From positions 39,261,483-39,325,482 of the forward strand of contig JAVGWX010000005.1 of the NCBI GenBank assembly GCA_036924085.1: 64,000 bases of DNA, read 5' to 3'. Source of the DNA: Ariolimax columbianus (lineage: Eukaryota > Mollusca > Gastropoda > Stylommatophora > Arionidae). The translations under genes were made by a program, and so were the position numbers. Position 1 is the stretch's first letter. Every line of letters begins with the position of its first letter. Below the pieces are notes generated by a model. That model saw only the letters and a program-made list of their open reading frames with translations. It did no database searches and had not been told where the DNA came from. Positions 43,518 through 54,293 of this stretch are shown in pieces.

Positions 43518-45197
43518 TTACCTAATTCCATTTCTGATTTCCATGTTTTTGGCTAGCGTCAGTAAACATTGCATCAACCGTTCCTTATCACTACTGCTTA
43601 TTTTAACCAGACTATGCGCTGCCCCATCAGCTGTCTCTGATTGCTGCGCGATTTCCTCCTGTAAAACGCCCATCGTCTGGTCTGTTTGTTTCACAGCTGT
43701 TTGGTTCGTATCCACCGGTTCTCTGGTAGTGTTACGTACACTTACATCGTCCGCTACTTCAGCCTTCCGTCCATCTGTATTCACTATTTGTGGGAAAGAC
43801 CTTTCACACTGTTCGTTTGACTGTTGGCTTATCTCGAACTGAGATCTTTTCATCTTTGCTTCGATGACTGGTTCGCTGTCCTGGCTGTGGTTAACCTGTC
43901 TTTCCCTTTTCTTCGTTTTCCTTAGAAACTCTGTTCCTCTTTTGTTGGCTGCTGTTGGTGCGTCCGTTTCGCATTCCAACTGTGCGTCATTCCCACTTCC
44001 TTCCTCGGTGGCCGAAGGGTTGTCCCTTCTTTCGGTCTGTTCAACAACTTCTCCCGCATGGCTAGGCCCTGCCACCATTCCTCCTCCTCTCCTTTCCTCT
44101 TTATCTGACGAATCTCCGACTATTTCCTTGTTCGATTCTTCGTCGACTTTAACTAATGTTCTACCAGGCTTGACCACAAGTTCCTGGTAAACTCGGCCCT
44201 TTTCATCACGCCTGACCATGTTAATCGACGTAATACCCTCTTCCTGAATTCTCGGCCTACACTGTCCGATGCGGTAACATTTTATCTGGACCTCTGAGCG
44301 AACGTTTGTCTCGTTTGCATTGCGTAACCTGCCCTCCGTCCCTAATTTTTCTGGATACACAAAACATGTATCTCTTTCTTTCTGTCCATCCGGCTTGTGC
44401 TCAAAGTCTCTTTGATAGCTCCTGTTCTGCCTCTCCATCTGTAACCGTGCAAAAGGCCTCTTGTGGGCTAAGAATCTGCCCGATTCAAACTTCTGCCCAA
44501 CCATTCCTCCTCCTCTCATTTGACTTGGCCTCTCCACCTGGGTCAAACTCCCCTTTTTGACACCTCTTTCCAGTCGTCCACACACGTCCGTCCTGAGATT
44601 TCCACCTCTGTCCCTCCACGGATCGGAATGTGGAAGTTGTACGGGCTTCCTACTCACTTTCCTACCACTCTGTCCCCTTCCAAAATACTGGGCCGTGTTT
44701 ACTCCTGTGATTTCTTGACTTCTTCTCTCCTTCCTAGCTGGTTTGAAAGCTCCCTTTTCAAACTGTTGCAACAGCTGTCGCAGCTTCCATTGGAGATCTT
44801 TTTCCTGTCTTTCCAGCCGAATGACTCTGCCTGTTAGTTCTCTTAGCTGGTTTTGTAGTTGACTTTTGTCCTCCCACTTATCGCTGACTGTAGCTCGTGC
44901 CATGAAAGGCTTGTTTTTGACAAACAGTCCTCCTCTTCTCCAGGAACTGTTAATATTCCGAAGAATATTAGGGCATCCGATAGACAAATGTCCAAAAGCT
45001 AGACAATGATAACATTGTTTAACATTGTCCAACCTCGACATATTGAATAAACCCGTCTGGCCCACCCAAAAAATGTATAAGACTGTCAAGTACGCACAAA
45101 GTCTTGTCAATAATAAAACAATGGGTGGAAGAAAAATGTCACACTTACCAGTCAGATGATTGGAAAAGCTGTCTATGGTAACTAACACTCTAACCAC
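43518..45197 (-). CDS. Gag-like zinc-knuckle protein of the LTR element
   Basis: 559 codons, uninterrupted. The zinc knuckle CYHCLAFGHLSIGC (C62, C65, H70, C75; CX2CX4HX4C) is near the N-terminus. It is followed by a likely coiled coil at about 107-150 (KSQLQNQLRELTGRVIRLER). About 400 residues of charged, low-complexity sequence rich in Arg, Lys, Glu and Gln come next. No capsid-like segment precedes the knuckle and no protease or RT follows it, so the order differs from ordinary Gag, where the knuckle is C-terminal. The first 50 residues are hydrophobic and may instead be intron or leader; M53 (MSRLDNVKQCYHC) is an alternative start. Nucleic-acid binding is inferred from the knuckle only. 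Confidence 0.7.
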   Translation of the reverse strand: MVRVLVTIDSFSNHLTGKCDIFLPPIVLLLTRLCAYLTVLYIFWVGQTGLFNMSRLDNVKQCYHCLAFGHLSIGCPNILRNINSSWRRGGLFVKNKPFMARATVSDKWEDKSQLQNQLRELTGRVIRLERQEKDLQWKLRQLLQQFEKGAFKPARKERRSQEITGVNTAQYFGRGQSGRKVSRKPVQLPHSDPWRDRGGNLRTDVCGRLERGVKKGSLTQVERPSQMRGGGMVGQKFESGRFLAHKRPFARLQMERQNRSYQRDFEHKPDGQKERDTCFVYPEKLGTEGRLRNANETNVRSEVQIKCYRIGQCRPRIQEEGITSINMVRRDEKGRVYQELVVKPGRTLVKVDEESNKEIVGDSSDKEERRGGGMVAGPSHAGEVVEQTERRDNPSATEEGSGNDAQLECETDAPTAANKRGTEFLRKTKKRERQVNHSQDSEPVIEAKMKRSQFEISQQSNEQCERSFPQIVNTDGRKAEVADDVSVRNTTREPVDTNQTAVKQTDQTMGVLQEEIAQQSETADGAAHSLVKISSSDKERLMQCLLTLAKNMEIRNGIR

Positions 45198-45331
45198 TAG
45201 CTACTCCTCTATTCCTAACTACACACACAAGTTATACATAACTGCGACACTTGTGTTAAACATGCAAATCAAGATCTATAGCTACCCACGCACTATATTT
45301 ATAAATCTACCACGACTATCCGTGGTCAACA

Positions 45332-45338
45332 GGCACCA
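45332..45338 (-). promoter_or_regulatory. Candidate tRNA primer-binding site
   Basis: TGGTGCC in the minus sense begins 14 nt after the 5' LTR; it is complementary to a tRNA 3' end GGCACCA. The tRNA species was not identified. Confidence 0.5.
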
Positions 45339-45352
45339 AAATAATAATAACG

Positions 45353-46290
45353 TGTAGCAGATCCTCTATTTCTTTGCCCTGGCCGTGATCTAACTTAGAC
45401 CATTCTCACACTCATCCACATCATCATGACCATACTCAGTAAATGACATATCACACATCAGGTGGCATATTTATTAAATCATACTCATATCATAGAATGA
45501 GTAGAGAAATTACAAACACAATATAATACATATCTTAACTAAACATTCTACTAAAACGGGAATTGTAAGCATTAGCTATTGATGGAATTCCCAACTATCT
45601 AAAAACCCAGTTCTATTGCCTTGCAATGACATCACACACACATCGCCTTAACTGCGTCTTCAACACACCTTATCAAATACTCTTCCTCACTGAAATCCCC
45701 TCAGGCGGGCGATCTCGACATAACTCGTTCACAATGTGTCCTTGCTTACAAACACACTTTCACATTATCTATTAATGCAAAACTCACACACCTATTTGAG
45801 CGATCCTGTTCTATCACTAAACATTCGTCCAACCGTCAATCAATCGCTCCTCTATCTAAGTCGGTGAGTTAAACATACTATCTACATTCAGTCTCTCTCT
45901 CTCTCTTCTCCATACAGCCTCTCACTCTCCATCTCTCCTCCAGCCTCCCGAGCTAAACTTTGTCTCGAGTTATATATCCTCAAGCAAGACCAGAGCTTGA
46001 CCAATCGATCTCAGGTATGGTCATCTTCAATTCCAATTGGAACGAAACACTTTGCACACCTGTCACTCATTCTCTCGCAGCAAGCCCCGTTGCCAATTTC
46101 GTCTGTCAATCAATCTCCCCCTACCAAAATCGGAAGGCCAGTGGTCAGTTTCTACCTGTCCACATTCCTTAACCCAACTCTGTTCTCCTTTGCTGAGACA
46201 GTGAGTGACCTTGACATGCATTCATGTAGCTTTAAGCTTTAACATGTTCAGGCATCCTAAACTCCCCTTGCTCCGGCGGGAACTGTTACA
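45353..46290 (-). repeat. 5' LTR (right)
   Basis: 938 bp, colinear with the left LTR at an offset of 4630 bp. In the minus sense, GATATATAA at 45970-45978 is a candidate TATA box, about 500 bp upstream of the polyadenylation signal. Confidence 0.93.
45970..45978 (-). promoter_or_regulatory. Candidate TATA box of the 5' LTR
   Basis: GATATATAA in the minus sense, with the same motif at 41340-41348 in the other LTR. The position before AATAAA fits a U3/R boundary, but the start site is unknown. Confidence 0.5.
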
Positions 46291-46300
46291 CCATAATCCA

Positions 46301-46323
46301 TAACCCTAACCCTAACCCTAACC
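46301..46323. repeat. Short interstitial telomere-type repeat
   Basis: (CCCTAA)n, three full units and a bit, inside the MITE and 11 bp from the LTR edge. AATCCTAACC on the other side of the LTR element (40711-40720) may be a decayed part of the same run. Confidence 0.85.
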
Positions 46324-46518
46324 AAAATATTCTTGCACCGCAGTGCAGAAACATCTGATGGCCTTTTAAAAATTCTTTGGTCATCGATATAATGCTTTTA
46401 TCCTTTAACATATGTATAGCATCATCTTTTAACTGCCTTATTTCCTTTCGTTGTTATGTTGTGTGTTTTAATAGCTATATGCGGAGTGTGGGTGATTACA
46501 ACGAAATACCAAATAAAC

Positions 46519-48289
46519 TTATGATCTGAAAAAAATACAAGACAAATATTTATGTTTATTTTTGGACAGGATGTCATTTTGCAATGTGTCCACAACTCAA
46601 TTACAGCAGCTCCGTCAATGATTTTCTGACACTGAAATTCAAGTGGTGTTCCCATAATAAGCTTGTTTTTTCTTTCTTTTTATCATCTGATGTTCTGACA
46701 AAAATATCTGGGCAATGAGGTGCAGAAAAATGTAATGTCGAGGGTATTAGAAAGAGCTAGGAAAAATGAACACGCCAACTGGTCGACATAATATAACCGA
46801 GGTAAGCAAACACGGCGTGTCAGTCTGCTCATTGCCCTAGAAATCTTGTTTCGTGGAAGGCAAACAAATAAATCTATTTCCACATTCGTTCTCTCCGAGA
46901 ATCTCACGTTTTCTAGTTCATGCACACGATCTCTCACTTGCCATTAACTTGGCTCTGATATCGCATACATGGACTCAATATTTGCTAACTCGGCTTACGC
47001 ATGCACATAACACAATGGCCTAGAAGCAAAGCAAAGAGAAGCTAAATTCGATTATCATTGTCGTGCACAGTGCCAACTTGTAAATGCGCACTTGGATCCC
47101 TGCAACATCTGACTCTTGTAATACGCATCGTTTATAGTGGTAAGTGTCCTCAATCCCAAAATGTGAAACTATCTAGTATGCACTATCTTTGCCGCTTTTT
47201 GGACTTTTCCAGCAATTTTAACAGTCTGCTATAGCTTACCAAAGCCCGGTGGAGTGCCGTGACAGGCAACTGACACGTCAGCTTCAGATATTCTGTGATA
47301 TTTCGTCTTTTTCCAAAACTCGAATGAGTTCACGAAGTGTTTTATCGGCGAAACGCCACAAGAGGACCGAACTACAATTAGTACATGGGAAATAAGATAC
47401 ACCTATTTGATAATGTGTAGCATTTTAGTTGTGGTCGAACTCTAAGTCTATCGTCCCATATTCCCGACAACGCGTGGCCTTTCATAGAAAATGCACACGT
47501 ACTCGCGAGGCACCTTGTTGACACTTTGACCGGAGGGGTATAGGGATCCCTCGTTACCACTGGAGTTGACAAGACGTGTTGTCTACCTCGGGTTCTTGTC
47601 AGTGAGAGATACAAACCTACGTACGGAAGGAAAAGTGACACGAGAGGTGGTAAAATAACAAGAATGAAGCCAAGAACAGGAAAAGCTTTTTTTTAGATTT
47701 GCCCTGCCCTGCTCAATGCCAGCCAGCTAAGCAGGAAACTCGTCATCAGGCTACCACGACAGCAAATGTGCTGAGCGATGTGGATCGCATAGAACACGGC
47801 GAGCCACTTGAGCAGCCGTGGTCATCTACTGCACCTAAGTTCATATCCAGTCGTCCTGACTTGTCTTGCCACTGGTTATAGTTGGACTTGGGCGAGAGAG
47901 TAAGGTCGACGAACTGATAAACCCTTTCTCACTTAAATCACATTCATCGCACAAGTCATTCTCTTGTCATTTATCCAGTACTAACACAGTCGAGTCCTGT
48001 GACGACGGGCGAGCAGCGAGTCGAAGAGCGTAAGTCCGCTGAAAAGCTAAACTAGTCAAACAGATGTGTCAGTTGTGGGACTCCTGGCTGAGCAATAAAG
48101 CAATAATTATATGTGCATCTTCTCACAGTGGTTCATCTCCCAGCCCCCCCCCCCTCTTTCCGTCATCCGTCCCCATCTACCAGACTCTCATCGCCCATCC
48201 TCTTAACTGCCAATACTTCACCTCGGTTATCTCCCATTTCATCATCACCCAGTGCCTCATCTCGCAGTACCTTACCCCCTGCCTCTCAA
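46519..48289. other. No gene recognised
   Basis: Several short open frames without domain signature. A TCC/TCAT-rich stretch from 48120 is a degenerate lead-in to the next array. Confidence 0.4.
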
Positions 48290-48868
48290 CGTTTAGTCCC
48301 TCATCTACATTATCTCTCAGTGCATCATATCCTAGTGCCTCATCTACAGTATCTTTCAGTGCATTATATTCTAGTGCCTCATCTACAGTATTTTTCAGTG
48401 CATCATATCCTAATGCCTCATCTACAGTATCTCTCAGTGCATCATATCCTAGTTCCTCATCTACAGTATCTCTCAGTGCATCATATCCTAGTTCCTAATC
48501 TACATTATCTCTCAGTGCATCATATCCTAGTGCCTCATCTACAGTATCTCTCAGTGCATTATATCCTAGTGCCTCATCTACAGTATCTCTCAGTGCATCG
48601 TATCCTAGTGCCTCATCTACAGTATCTCTCAGTGCATCATATCCTAGTTCCACATCTACAGCATCTCTCAGTGCATCATATCTTAGTTCCTCTTCTACAG
48701 TATCTCTCAGTGCATCATATCCTAGTCCCTCATCTACAGTATCTCTCAGTGCATCATATCCTAGTCCATCATCTACAGTATCTCTCAGTGCATCATATCC
48801 TTGTCCCTCATCTACAGTATCTCTCAGTGCATCATATCCTAGTCCCTCATCTACATTATCTCTCAGTG
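48290..48868. repeat. 39-bp minisatellite
   Basis: The unit AGTATCTCTCAGTGCATCAT plus ATCCTAGTGCCTCATCTAC recurs about 14.6 times. The period equals that at 22587 but the sequence is unrelated. The period keeps frames open on both strands. Confidence 0.95.
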
Positions 48869-48902
48869 CATGGCTAATCTTTCTGTCATTTGTCAACTAG
48901 AG

Positions 48903-49466
48903 GCATCATCTCCTAGTTATCATCTTCCTGTGCCCCATATCCCAGCCCTCCATTCCTCAGATCCCTCAGCTTCCAGTTATCATCTTCCTGTGCCTCATAT
49001 CCCAGCCCTCCATTCCTCAGATCCCTCATCTTCCAGTTATCATCTTCCTGTGCCCCATATCCCAGCCCTCCATTCCTCAGATCCCTCATCTTACAGTTAT
49101 CATCTTCCTGTGCCCCATATCCCAGCCCTCCATTCCTCAGATCACACATTTCCCAGTTATCATCTTCCCGTGCACCATATCCCAGCCCGCCATTCCTCAG
49201 ATCCCTCATCTCCCAGTTATCATCTTCCCGTGCCCCATATCCCAGCCCTCCATTCCTCAGATCCCTCATCTCCCAGTTATCATCTTCCCGTGCCCCATAT
49301 CCCAGCCCTCCATACCTCAGATCCCTCATCTCCCATTTATCATCTTCCTGTGCCCCATATCCCAGCCCTCCATTCCTCAGATCCCTCATCTCCCAGTTAT
49401 CATCTTCCTGTGCCCCATATCCCAGCCCTCCATTCCTCAGATCCCTCATTTCCCAGTTATCATCTC
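48903..49466. repeat. 60-bp minisatellite
   Basis: The unit CAGATCCCTCATCTCCCAGT, TATCATCTTCCTGTGCCCCA, TATCCCAGCCCTCCATTCCT recurs about 9.4 times at high identity. It follows the 39-bp array by about 35 bp and shares CTCATCT-type words. Confidence 0.95.
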
Positions 49467-49580
49467 CATGCCTTTCTCACTGCCTGTGCAAACGAGATCA
49501 GCGCAAACAGAAAATCGAAGGAAGGGAATTGAGTAGCAGATTGAAATAAAGAGCAAATCCTGAAGAAATCGAGTAACTCG

Positions 49581-50264
49581 TTTCACGTCAGCAATAATGT
49601 TCTGCCTTATCTGTAATTTGTTGTTCAGGAGTGACAAAGACGGCAAATATGGATGATGAACATAAATTGAGAAAGAAATGCAATACAAATAAAATAAATA
49701 AATTAATGCAAACATTGATATCACTCAGATAAAGACGTTTAAGTGAAAACTGACGTAATTGTTGAGAAGAATCGTGTTTTCAAAATTAAAAATACATAAT
49801 TATGATTATGTGAAAGCGGATGTTAAGATATAATCTAAAATTGACTTTAAAGTAAACAAATAAATTGTAGTTTAATGTTCAACAGTGTTGTATATTGCCG
49901 TACGAATGAACTGTTCACCACTTAATGGAGATAGCTACATCGTCAGCCTTAACAGCTGACGATCTCAGTCTCTTTTTCGCTTTCTTCCGTAACTAGGAGA
50001 TTATTATTAAGTTTTCAGATACATTAAACGGAATGTTCTCCATTGGTTCTTGGACATAAGCACTTAAAGGCGAAAGGCACAATATCTGCTGATACAATCG
50101 TACAGTGGCAACAAACGAAAAGTAAATAACATTTTTACTTACCATAAGACGATATAGTCAGACAGGGGTCCCACGAACCAAGCCCTAACATGACTACGTA
50201 ATTAGGTCTCATTCTAACCTGTTTAATGTCTGGATCGGAATGCGTCAAGTATTGCCAGCCTGGC
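49581..50264. repeat. 684-bp direct repeat, left copy
   Basis: It runs from TTTCACGTCAGC to GCCAGCCTGGC and matches 53610-54293 at equal length with about 25 substitutions counted by eye (about 96%). Its right end is the 5' edge of the LINE. It has no coding frame and no LTR-type ends. Confidence 0.93.
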
Positions 50265-50361
50265 AGCCTAAACCGCTTCGAACAAACAAATTACCATCAA
50301 GCAGGGTGAAAACTTGCTCACTGGAAAAAAAGCCGTAAACGCTTTTGTCGAACACTATGCA

Positions 50362-51090
50362 AAGATGGCGCCGTAACTGGCTGCGAGTCTACATTTCTCT
50401 ACTGTTTTGGATCATTATGGATGCCGCCATACCACGGATTTGCCTGGAATTCACACTAGTCGACAACTTACACTTGTGTTCACGGATACGTGGAATTGTT
50501 TTCCGTCTGAACTTGTTATTTCGTCCTTTTTTGTGATTTCTTCCATCCGTTTATCCTGTTCTGGACGCCGGCTGAATGGCGCTACGCTTAAACTAGTTAT
50601 ACCTGTGTCGTATCTCACGGGTTAGTTCTGCCGGTTCACCTTCACGAATTTGGCGTGTGGGAATTTTAGATGCTACTATGATGAACTGAATACAGCTAGG
50701 AGAGATGCCAGACTCACTCACACGCTGAGTGTTGTCCATACGACCTCTTGTGGTTATCGAAAAGGCACGACAAACTGCGTTAGATGCCTTCCCACCTTTC
50801 TACCCTGCGAGTTACATGTTTACGGAAAGGCTTCGGTGGTAACCCTAAGGCAAAATCTGCATCCTATGCTATCTCCAGTCGTCTCGATGAATGTCTTGCC
50901 ACTGGCAAAAGGTAGCTTAGGCTCTGTGAGTGAGGTTGACAAAAGGCGCAGTTTCTTCCTCACTTTAATCCAAATCTCCGCGCAAGTCACCCATTTCAGC
51001 GGACCCAGCAAGAGATACGACTGTCCACACGGCTGAACAAAGAGAGTGGTCTTCATCACTTGTGATGACAAACTATCAATGCCAGAGCAA
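50362..51090. mobile_element. Unclassified 0.73-kb insertion in the LINE
   Basis: It starts AAAGATGGCGCC and ends near TCATCACTTGTGATGA (51054-51069, an inverted repeat with a 2-nt loop). ACTATGC on the left and ACTATCAATGC on the right may be the target duplication. AAGATGGCG is typical of LINE 5' ends, which bind YY1 in vertebrates, so this may be the 5' region of another LINE. No coding domain recognised. Confidence 0.55.
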
Positions 51091-51179
51091 ACCACATCGA
51101 GGTCCCTGCAGATTGGCATACAGACATTAGTGAAGAGCAAAAGGGGCACGACAACATCAATACGGCAGCAGAAGAGTAT

Positions 51180-52895
51180 ATGATGGCCAAATTAACAATG
51201 AGTGAAATAGAAGAGGCCATGAGAACATTAAATAAAAAGAAATCTCCCGGAAAAGACGAAATAACAAACGAAATGCTGATGGGGCTGGGCCAAACAGCGA
51301 AGAGGAAACTGCTATCAGTCCTGAACCAAAGCTGGAAAAGTTGTATTGTACCTCGGGCATGGACAGACGCAGTACTTGTACCAGTACCAAAGAATGGAAA
51401 GGATAAAACAGATCCAAATGGATACAGGCCTTTCAGCCTACTGAGCTGTGTCGGCAAACTGAAGGAACGAATGATAAACACCAGACTGATGTGGCATCTG
51501 GAAGAAAAACGAATACTAATTCCACAGGAAGCCGGCTTTAGACAGCACAGATCCACTGAGGACCAGGTCATCCTCATAGCCCAGGAAATAGAGGATGCCT
51601 ACCAGGCACAGAAACACAAAGTAGCGGTTTGGGTGGACCTGGAAAAGGCATTTGACAGAGTCTGGAAAGACGGACTTAGAGTCAAGCTAAGGAAAAGTGA
51701 AGGTTGTGGGAGAATGTACAAGTGGATCAACCACTACCTCAAACAAAGAACGGCAAGAGTAGAAGTACAAGGGCAGATGAGCAAAAAGGTGACACTCGAG
51801 CAGGGAGTACCCCAAGGGAGAGTACTGTCACTCACACTGTTCCTGGTGTATATAAACGACATTACAGAGAATATACCAAGAAGAGTCCATAGCTCAATGT
51901 TTGCAGACGATCTGGCTATGTGGACCTCTAAAAAGAGTCTCACCATAGCAAGAAATCGGATGCAGCAGGCCCTAACATCGCTGGAAGAGTGGGCGAACTC
52001 ATGGCTGGTCAAAATAAACGAGGACAAAACCACATGCACAATATTCTCGCTTTCAATCAAACCCAAAAACACCAAATTAAGTCTAAATGGCAAAGTCCTG
52101 CAGCCAAACGACAACCCAAACTATCTGGGAGTCACATTTGATCGGCGCATGACATGGAAAAGTCAGATCGAGAGAAAGCGAATGAGAGCCAAAGAAAGAA
52201 TGGCAATCATGAGGAAACTTGATGGCACAAGCTGGGGAGCAGACGAAATTATACTAAAGAAACTGTACACTGGAAGAGTGAGACCAGTTCTCGAGTATGG
52301 CATTGCGGCATGGACAACAGCAGCAAAGGCGAACTTCGATAAAGTTAGCAAAATTCAAAACCAAGCCATGAGAGTTATAACAGGAGGCATAAAGTCAACG
52401 CCAATTGTAGAACTTGAAAAGATTACAAAACTGCAATCCATGACCGATAGAAGAGACTGCAGCGCCCAGCTGCAGTCAGAGAAACTCCGAAGACTGACTG
52501 ACCATCCAATGCACCAGAGACTAAACAATTTGGGAAATGGGAAACTAAAGCGGAGAAACTTTGCAGAAATAGCCAAAGCAAAGATGCACGAAGATCCCAT
52601 ACACGCACTAACAACACCAAAGCCCATCACTACTGTACGAAAACCTACCTGGAGGCAGGATATATTTCCAGAGGTGGTAGAAAATATACCAGGTATTGGA
52701 AACATAAACTGCCAGACTGAAAAAAGAAAGGAGAGATACTACCCTAAGCTTTATATCGAAAAACTACCCAAGCATGGTTTGGACGCAAGCATACACCGAC
52801 GGTTCTGTAACAAACACTCCACAGAACGGAGGGGTAGGAGCATTCCTGAACCTACCAAATGGCAAAAAAATAATACTGTCATTCGCTACTGGTAA
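51180..52895 (+). pseudogene. LINE reverse transcriptase, 571-codon open frame
   Basis: The longest RT frame in the window. TMSEIEEAMRTLNKKKSPGK and TDPNGYRPFSLLSC lie at the start of the RT domain. QEAGFRQHRSTEDQVILIAQ follows. Motif A is VAVWVDLEKAFDRVWKDGL, motif B VPQGRVLSLTLFLVYINDI (Gly-Arg and Ser-Leu replace Gly-Gly and Ser-Pro of other copies), and motif C FADDLAMWTSKKS. LGVTFDRRMTWKS, RPVLEYGIAAW and the linker PTWRQDIFPEVVENIPGIGN follow. At about 52735 a shift leaves the RNase H frame. The catalytic Asp residues of RT are all present, but motif B is altered. Confidence 0.9.
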
Positions 52896-53582
52896 GTACA
52901 CAAGCAATTTCAGAGCGGAGGCAGAGGCACTGAGGGCGGCAGTGGAAGAAATGGTGACACATAATGAAAATGAAAGCCTTACAGTCCTGCTTACAGATGT
53001 TCTGGCCGTAGTCACAGCGCTAAAAAGCCAGAAAAACACTGAGCTTAATGACTTAAGAGCAGTACTCTGTCAACTATTCCAGCAGTCTGCACCAAAAAGG
53101 GTAGTGGTACAGTGGGTCCCATCACACTGCAACATCTAATGCAACGAGGAGGCAGACAGACTGGCAAAAGAAGGTGCAAGACTGCCACAAACAGATACTA
53201 GCATGACGTACGAGGAGTCAAAACGGCTTATTAAAGCCAGATACATGACTAATGGGAAACTGAATATACCGGCTACACCAAAAACGATGCCTATTACCAA
53301 TTGAACAGAAGAGAGCAGGTCGTTGTCTTCAGACTTCGCACTGGCCACAATAGACTGAGGTACCATCTATTCAACAAATTGTAGATAGGTGGTACCGACG
53401 AATGCCCGTGTGGTACCGGGAAAATGACCGCTGAGCATCTGCTGCAGAACTGCCCGACATACGAGGATCAGAGAGAGCAGATGTGGCCCACCCCAGTGGA
53501 ACCACAAGACAAGCTCTATGGCAGTGTCGACAGCCTCAGGATGACCGCCGCTTTTTTCGAAAAAATAATGGTTATTGTCTGA
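52774..53582 (+). pseudogene. LINE RNase H and C-terminus, with stop and frameshift
   Basis: YTDGSVTN, FRAEAEALRAAVEEM, LTDVLAVVTALKS and WVPSHCNI are present, then TAA. NEEADRLAKE continues after the stop. A one-base loss (AAATGGG to AATGGG) near 53251 shifts the remainder. CPCGTGKMTAEHLLQNCP ends it. Confidence 0.88.
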
Positions 53583-53609
53583 CTGCTTACGATGAAGAAG
53601 AAGAAGAAG

Positions 53610-54293
53610 TTTCATGTCAGCAATAATGTTCTGCCTTATCTGTAATTTGTTGTTCAGGAGTGACAGAGACGGGAAATATGGATGATGAACATAAATTGAG
53701 AAAGAAATGCAATACAAATAAAATAAATAAATGAATGCAAACATTGATATCACTCAGATAAAGACGTTTAAGTGAAAACTGACTTAACTGTTGAGAAGAA
53801 TCGTGTTTTCAAAATTAAAAATACATAATTATGATTATGTGAAAGCGGATGTTAAGATATAATCTAAATTTGACTTTATAGTAAACAAATAAATTGTAGT
53901 TTAATGTTCAACAGTGTTGAATATTGCCGTACGAATGAACTGTTCACCACTTAATGGAGCTAGCTACACCGTCAGCCTTAACAGCTGACGATCTCAGTCT
54001 CTTTTTCGCTTTTTTCCGTAACTAGGAGATTATTATTACATTTTCAGCTACATTAAACCGAATGTGCTCCATTAGTTCTTGGACATAAGCACTTAAAGGC
54101 GAAAGGCACAATATCTGCTGAAATAATCGTACAGTGGCAACAAACGAAAAGTAAATAACATTTTTACTTACCATAAGACGATATAGTCAGACAGGGGTCC
54201 CACGAACCAAGCCCTAACATGACTACGTAATTAGGTCTCCTCCTAACCTGTTTAATGTCTGGATCGGAATGCGTCAAGTATTGCCAGCCTGGC
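53610..54293. repeat. 684-bp direct repeat, right copy
   Basis: Starts directly after the LINE (GAA)n tail. See 49581-50264. Confidence 0.93.

Larger units (their letters stand above)
40723..46290 (-). mobile_element. Young non-autonomous LTR retrotransposon, 5568 bp
   Basis: Two 938-bp direct repeats start TGTAGCAG and end TGTTACA. They differ at one position that I could find (T at 41487, C at 46117). CCAT is duplicated outside both (40719-40722 and 46291-46294). In the minus sense the right LTR is 5'. A primer-binding-like TGGTGCC lies 14 nt inside it, and a purine tract AGGGAGGTAA precedes the left LTR. The 3.69-kb interior holds a single long frame (zinc-knuckle protein) and no protease, RT or integrase, so it must depend on another element. 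Confidence 0.93.
40424..46510. mobile_element. TIR element (MITE) with 8-bp TSD, split by an LTR element
   Basis: The left end (40424 onward, GGTATTTCGTTGTTATCACC) and right end (reverse complement from 46510, GGTATTTCGTTGTAATCACC) are inverted repeats for about 80-85 bp with indels. AAATAAAC is repeated perfectly outside both ends (40416-40423 and 46511-46518). Without the LTR element the unit is about 520 bp with no transposase. An 8-bp duplication fits hAT, P or Merlin. The GG start is not hAT-like, so the superfamily is left open. Confidence 0.82.
50265..53609 (+). mobile_element. Main-family LINE between 684-bp repeats, with a nested insertion
   Basis: It starts inside the endonuclease-RT linker (ITIKQGENLLTGKKAVNAFV at 50290-50350), is interrupted at about 50362-51090, and resumes with ADWHTDISEEQKGHDNIN. 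RT, linker, RNase H and Cys/His cluster follow, ending in a (GAA)n tail at 53594-53609. A TAA at about 53138 replaces the Gln codon of CNIQGNEE, and a base loss near 53250 shifts the frame. Confidence 0.93.

Noticed and set aside
48113..49532. Long sense and antisense frames as secreted repeat proteins
   Set aside because: Periods of 39 and 60 bp explain the open frames on both strands; there is no other coding sign.
49581..54293. 684-bp repeats as LTRs of a retrotransposon
   Set aside because: No TG...CA ends, primer-binding site or polypurine tract; the interior is a LINE whose tail and truncation point abut them.
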